From: Pseudobutyrivibrio ruminis
GTDB lineage: Bacteria > Bacillota > Clostridia > Lachnospirales > Lachnospiraceae
Assembly (NCBI GenBank): GCA_015057305.1
Contig: SVES01000030.1
Coordinates: 1 to 43,950 of the forward strand
Reading direction: 5' to 3'
DNA: 43,950 nt
Positions 42,040 through 43,950 of this stretch are shown here, piece after piece. Position numbers and translations under genes: made by a program. The number at the start of each line of letters is the position of its first letter. Within the stretch, counting starts at the first letter, position 1. Below the pieces are notes generated by a model that saw only the letters and a program-made list of their open reading frames with translations, ran no database searches and was not told the origin of the DNA.

Positions 42040-42366
42040 CTAAGCCGCCTTAAACCCGAAGTATTCTACTAAGTCTTCTTCGTCAAAGTCATCTGGTGTA
42101 TCACTATCTTCATTATTACAAAGAAGCCAAGTCGAAATATTCTGAACAAACCATTCTTGCTTTTTTAAGCCGTTAAGTATAATGCCTAGATTTGGATAAT
42201 CAGAGCTTGAATCTGTTCCAGAGTATACATGTCTTCCGTTTTCAAGACTTAAAGAGAATCCCCGCTTGGAAAAAATAGTATTTAGCTTTTCATATAAGAC
42301 GTTTACGTTAAGCATATTATCATTTTGAAGTTTTTCTTCATTTAAACATATAATCATTTTATACAT
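42040..42366 (-). CDS. Probable antitoxin/partner of VapD-like protein
   Basis: The 108-residue soluble protein is acidic, especially at the end (NEDSDTPDDFDEEDLVEYFG). The middle, GRHVYSGTDSSSDYPNLGII and KKQEWFVQNISTWLLCN, shows no DNA-binding motif. I recognise no family. It is translated first (GGAG 7 nt before the ATG) and its stop is 2 bp before the VapD start, the place where VapX-type antitoxins sit. The antitoxin role is inferred from order, spacing and acidity. It could instead be an unrelated protein that travels with VapD. Confidence 0.65.
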   Translation of the reverse strand: MYKMIICLNEEKLQNDNMLNVNVLYEKLNTIFSKRGFSLSLENGRHVYSGTDSSSDYPNLGIILNGLKKQEWFVQNISTWLLCNNEDSDTPDDFDEEDLVEYFGFKAA

Positions 42367-42645
42367 AGCTAGGCTCCATTTATATTTTATAGTTACAAAT
42401 GAATTATAACATGTTTTCCTATCTTAATATAGACTAATCCTTGGCCTAAAAGAGTTGTTTATTAAAATAAAAGAGTAACTCAATATGAGCGCTCCCTCAT
42501 AGTTTTAAATTATAATAGTAGTTCCTTCTTTTACACAATAATTACATAAGGCAGTTCCAAAAACAAGCAATAGAATACCCCTCTTCATTCATCATTGCTA
42601 TTACTTAAGACCACTATTAATATAGTCACATACAGAGTATATCAG

Positions 42646-43938
42646 TTATTGTTTTATGTATGTTCCATTCATAATCTCATCCCCATCATAAATAGAATTT
42701 GAAACAGATATTTGTATTCCATTTTCAACAATTGTTAGTTTTAAATCCGCCTCTGTAGTTTCACAATAACTATTATATGCATCGCCGTCTTCATAAAGAA
42801 ATCCCTCGAAAAAAGCTGTTTCATGATTTCCATTTTCATATGCACTAATATAGATATATGGCTCAACTTCTGTTCCCGCACTAATATTTAACTCACACCA
42901 TCCGTTCTCCCCATTATTTAAATCAAGCCGATAGTCTCCATACAATTCGGTATTTACATATTCTATTGATTCAGATTGATTTTCAGTGGAGTCATTGTTA
43001 TACATTGCGCTATAATCATTTCGATTTACTTTTTGTAAAATTTCCCAATACGTCATATCATCGCCCATTAATTCGACCATTTTATCATAAAAGCATAATT
43101 TAACATCAGGATGATATAAATCCCCATTCACTGATAATACCCCTCTATAAGTATCTGTATCCTTGTCAAAAGATAAATGCATTTGATCGTTACCTGTCAC
43201 AGAATCTTCATCAGAATAAGTGTGTTTATATGCATAGGAATAATCTAGTTCATATCCATCATCAGCATCGGTAATATTTTCAATGTTAATCAATATACTA
43301 TAATACCCACGGTAACTATCACTATAAAAACTTTTACCTATTAAATTATTAGTATTTAAACAGATATACCGTACATCAGATAATGTTTCATCTCCATAAG
43401 TATACCAATTTCCATCCTCAAAACTAATATTACAATTATACGTTCTGTAATAAAAAAGATTATCTTGTTTTTCAACTACAACTTTTGCAGAAATATTTCC
43501 AGTTCCTGTAGCTATATCTATTATTGGATTATCTATTTGGAACTCAATTACATTATCTAAGTTTTCAATATATTCTTGGCATTTTGATGTAAACTCTTGG
43601 TCAGATGGAGTTGATATAATCTCGAACGCGGTATCCTTGGATTTTTGTACATCATCAATTTGCCAACCGCCAGTGTCATACTTAGTGTAATCAATAGTAA
43701 GATAATATTCCATATCAGCATATTCGTTGGATGTTTTTACAGTACAATCGATTACATCCTTTTTGTTATCAATTAACTCCCTGTTAATTGTGACCTTATC
43801 AATTTCAAATAATTCCATACCATCATAATTTAGTAAATCCTTCTTAATGTCCTTTTCAGAAGGAGTTGAACTACAGCCACTAAATATTAATGTGGTCATG
43901 CAGAATAATACGCCTAATAAAATTCTTTTAGCTTTCAT
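42646..43938 (-). CDS. Secreted lipoprotein of unknown function
   Basis: The 430-residue protein has a lipoprotein signal peptide (ILLGVLFCMTTLIFSGCSS, Cys about residue 22). Two or more repeated DUF4878-like/NTF2-like regions follow, with patterns such as KDVIDCTVKTSNEYADMEYY, GGWQIDDVQKSKD and then NISAKVVVEKQDNLFYYRTY, FEDGNWYTYGDE. The C-terminal half is rich in Tyr, Asp and Asn and beta-rich, with WCELNISAGTEVEPYIYISA near the end. No enzyme motif is seen. GGAGGG lies 6 nt before the ATG. It is a typical Lachnospiraceae surface lipoprotein and is not obviously part of the cassette array next to it. Confidence 0.7.
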   Translation of the reverse strand: MKAKRILLGVLFCMTTLIFSGCSSTPSEKDIKKDLLNYDGMELFEIDKVTINRELIDNKKDVIDCTVKTSNEYADMEYYLTIDYTKYDTGGWQIDDVQKSKDTAFEIISTPSDQEFTSKCQEYIENLDNVIEFQIDNPIIDIATGTGNISAKVVVEKQDNLFYYRTYNCNISFEDGNWYTYGDETLSDVRYICLNTNNLIGKSFYSDSYRGYYSILINIENITDADDGYELDYSYAYKHTYSDEDSVTGNDQMHLSFDKDTDTYRGVLSVNGDLYHPDVKLCFYDKMVELMGDDMTYWEILQKVNRNDYSAMYNNDSTENQSESIEYVNTELYGDYRLDLNNGENGWCELNISAGTEVEPYIYISAYENGNHETAFFEGFLYEDGDAYNSYCETTEADLKLTIVENGIQISVSNSIYDGDEIMNGTYIKQ

Positions 43939-43950
43939 TTTTTACCCTCC

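Overview
The window looks like a low-GC Firmicutes chromosome, most likely a rumen or gut Lachnospiraceae of the Butyrivibrio/Pseudobutyrivibrio type. This rests on AT-rich codon use, strong GGAGG-type ribosome binding sites, Rpn-type PD-(D/E)XK nuclease genes, CUT1 ABC sugar importers paired with YesM/YesN-type two-component systems, a GPH symporter, and HD-GYP and two-component-propeller signalling proteins. No rRNA, complete tRNA or CRISPR array is visible. The genus is an inference.

Layout. (1) 1-1584 is a graveyard of Rpn-family genes: one gene cut by the window edge and two 5'-truncated fragments converging on a perfect hairpin. A 77-bp exact repeat links two of them. (2) 14074 down to 1581 is one tightly packed minus-strand operon for a cell-surface glycan: a beta-helix/GT-C fusion, a GtrB-like glycosyltransferase, an ATP-grasp ligase, an RraA-fold protein, a flippase, a methyltransferase, a sialyltransferase-like enzyme, a CMP-sugar synthetase-like enzyme, an HpcH/HpaI aldolase and a polytopic membrane protein. 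Together they suggest an acidic, CMP-activated sugar, but no NeuB-type synthase is in view. (3) An XRE repressor gene at 14289 is preceded by phased 20-bp operator-like units. (4) 24266 down to 14697 is a signalling operon: a canonical membrane HD-GYP protein, a propeller hybrid histidine kinase with REC and Hpt domains, a two-REC protein, and a second HD-GYP protein that has lost several metal-site histidines.

(5) 24485-36976 is a carbohydrate-use locus: two CUT1 permeases, a GH31 alpha-xylosidase-like enzyme, a FucI/AraA-like isomerase, a cysteine-desulfurase-like PLP enzyme, a small unknown protein and a lipoprotein solute binder. The YesM/YesN-type regulators are divergent and a GPH symporter is convergent with them. 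(6) From 37065 onward is an accessory region: a 54-bp IS-end hairpin, a DUF6033-like gene, then short cassettes separated by three copies of a tRNA-3'-end-like core with nearby TGTACCC repeats. The cassettes carry a DUF3800 gene behind a small terminator-ended RNA, a holin-like toxin peptide, an XRE regulator, a zinc-ribbon membrane protein, a broken gene, and a VapD-type toxin with an upstream partner. A lipoprotein gene closes the window. No integrase is present, so these read as accreted, non-autonomous integrative cassettes.

Starts were moved from the longest ORF to an internal Met wherever a Shine-Dalgarno sequence or promoter made the longer version implausible. The gap 42367-42645 holds nothing I recognise.
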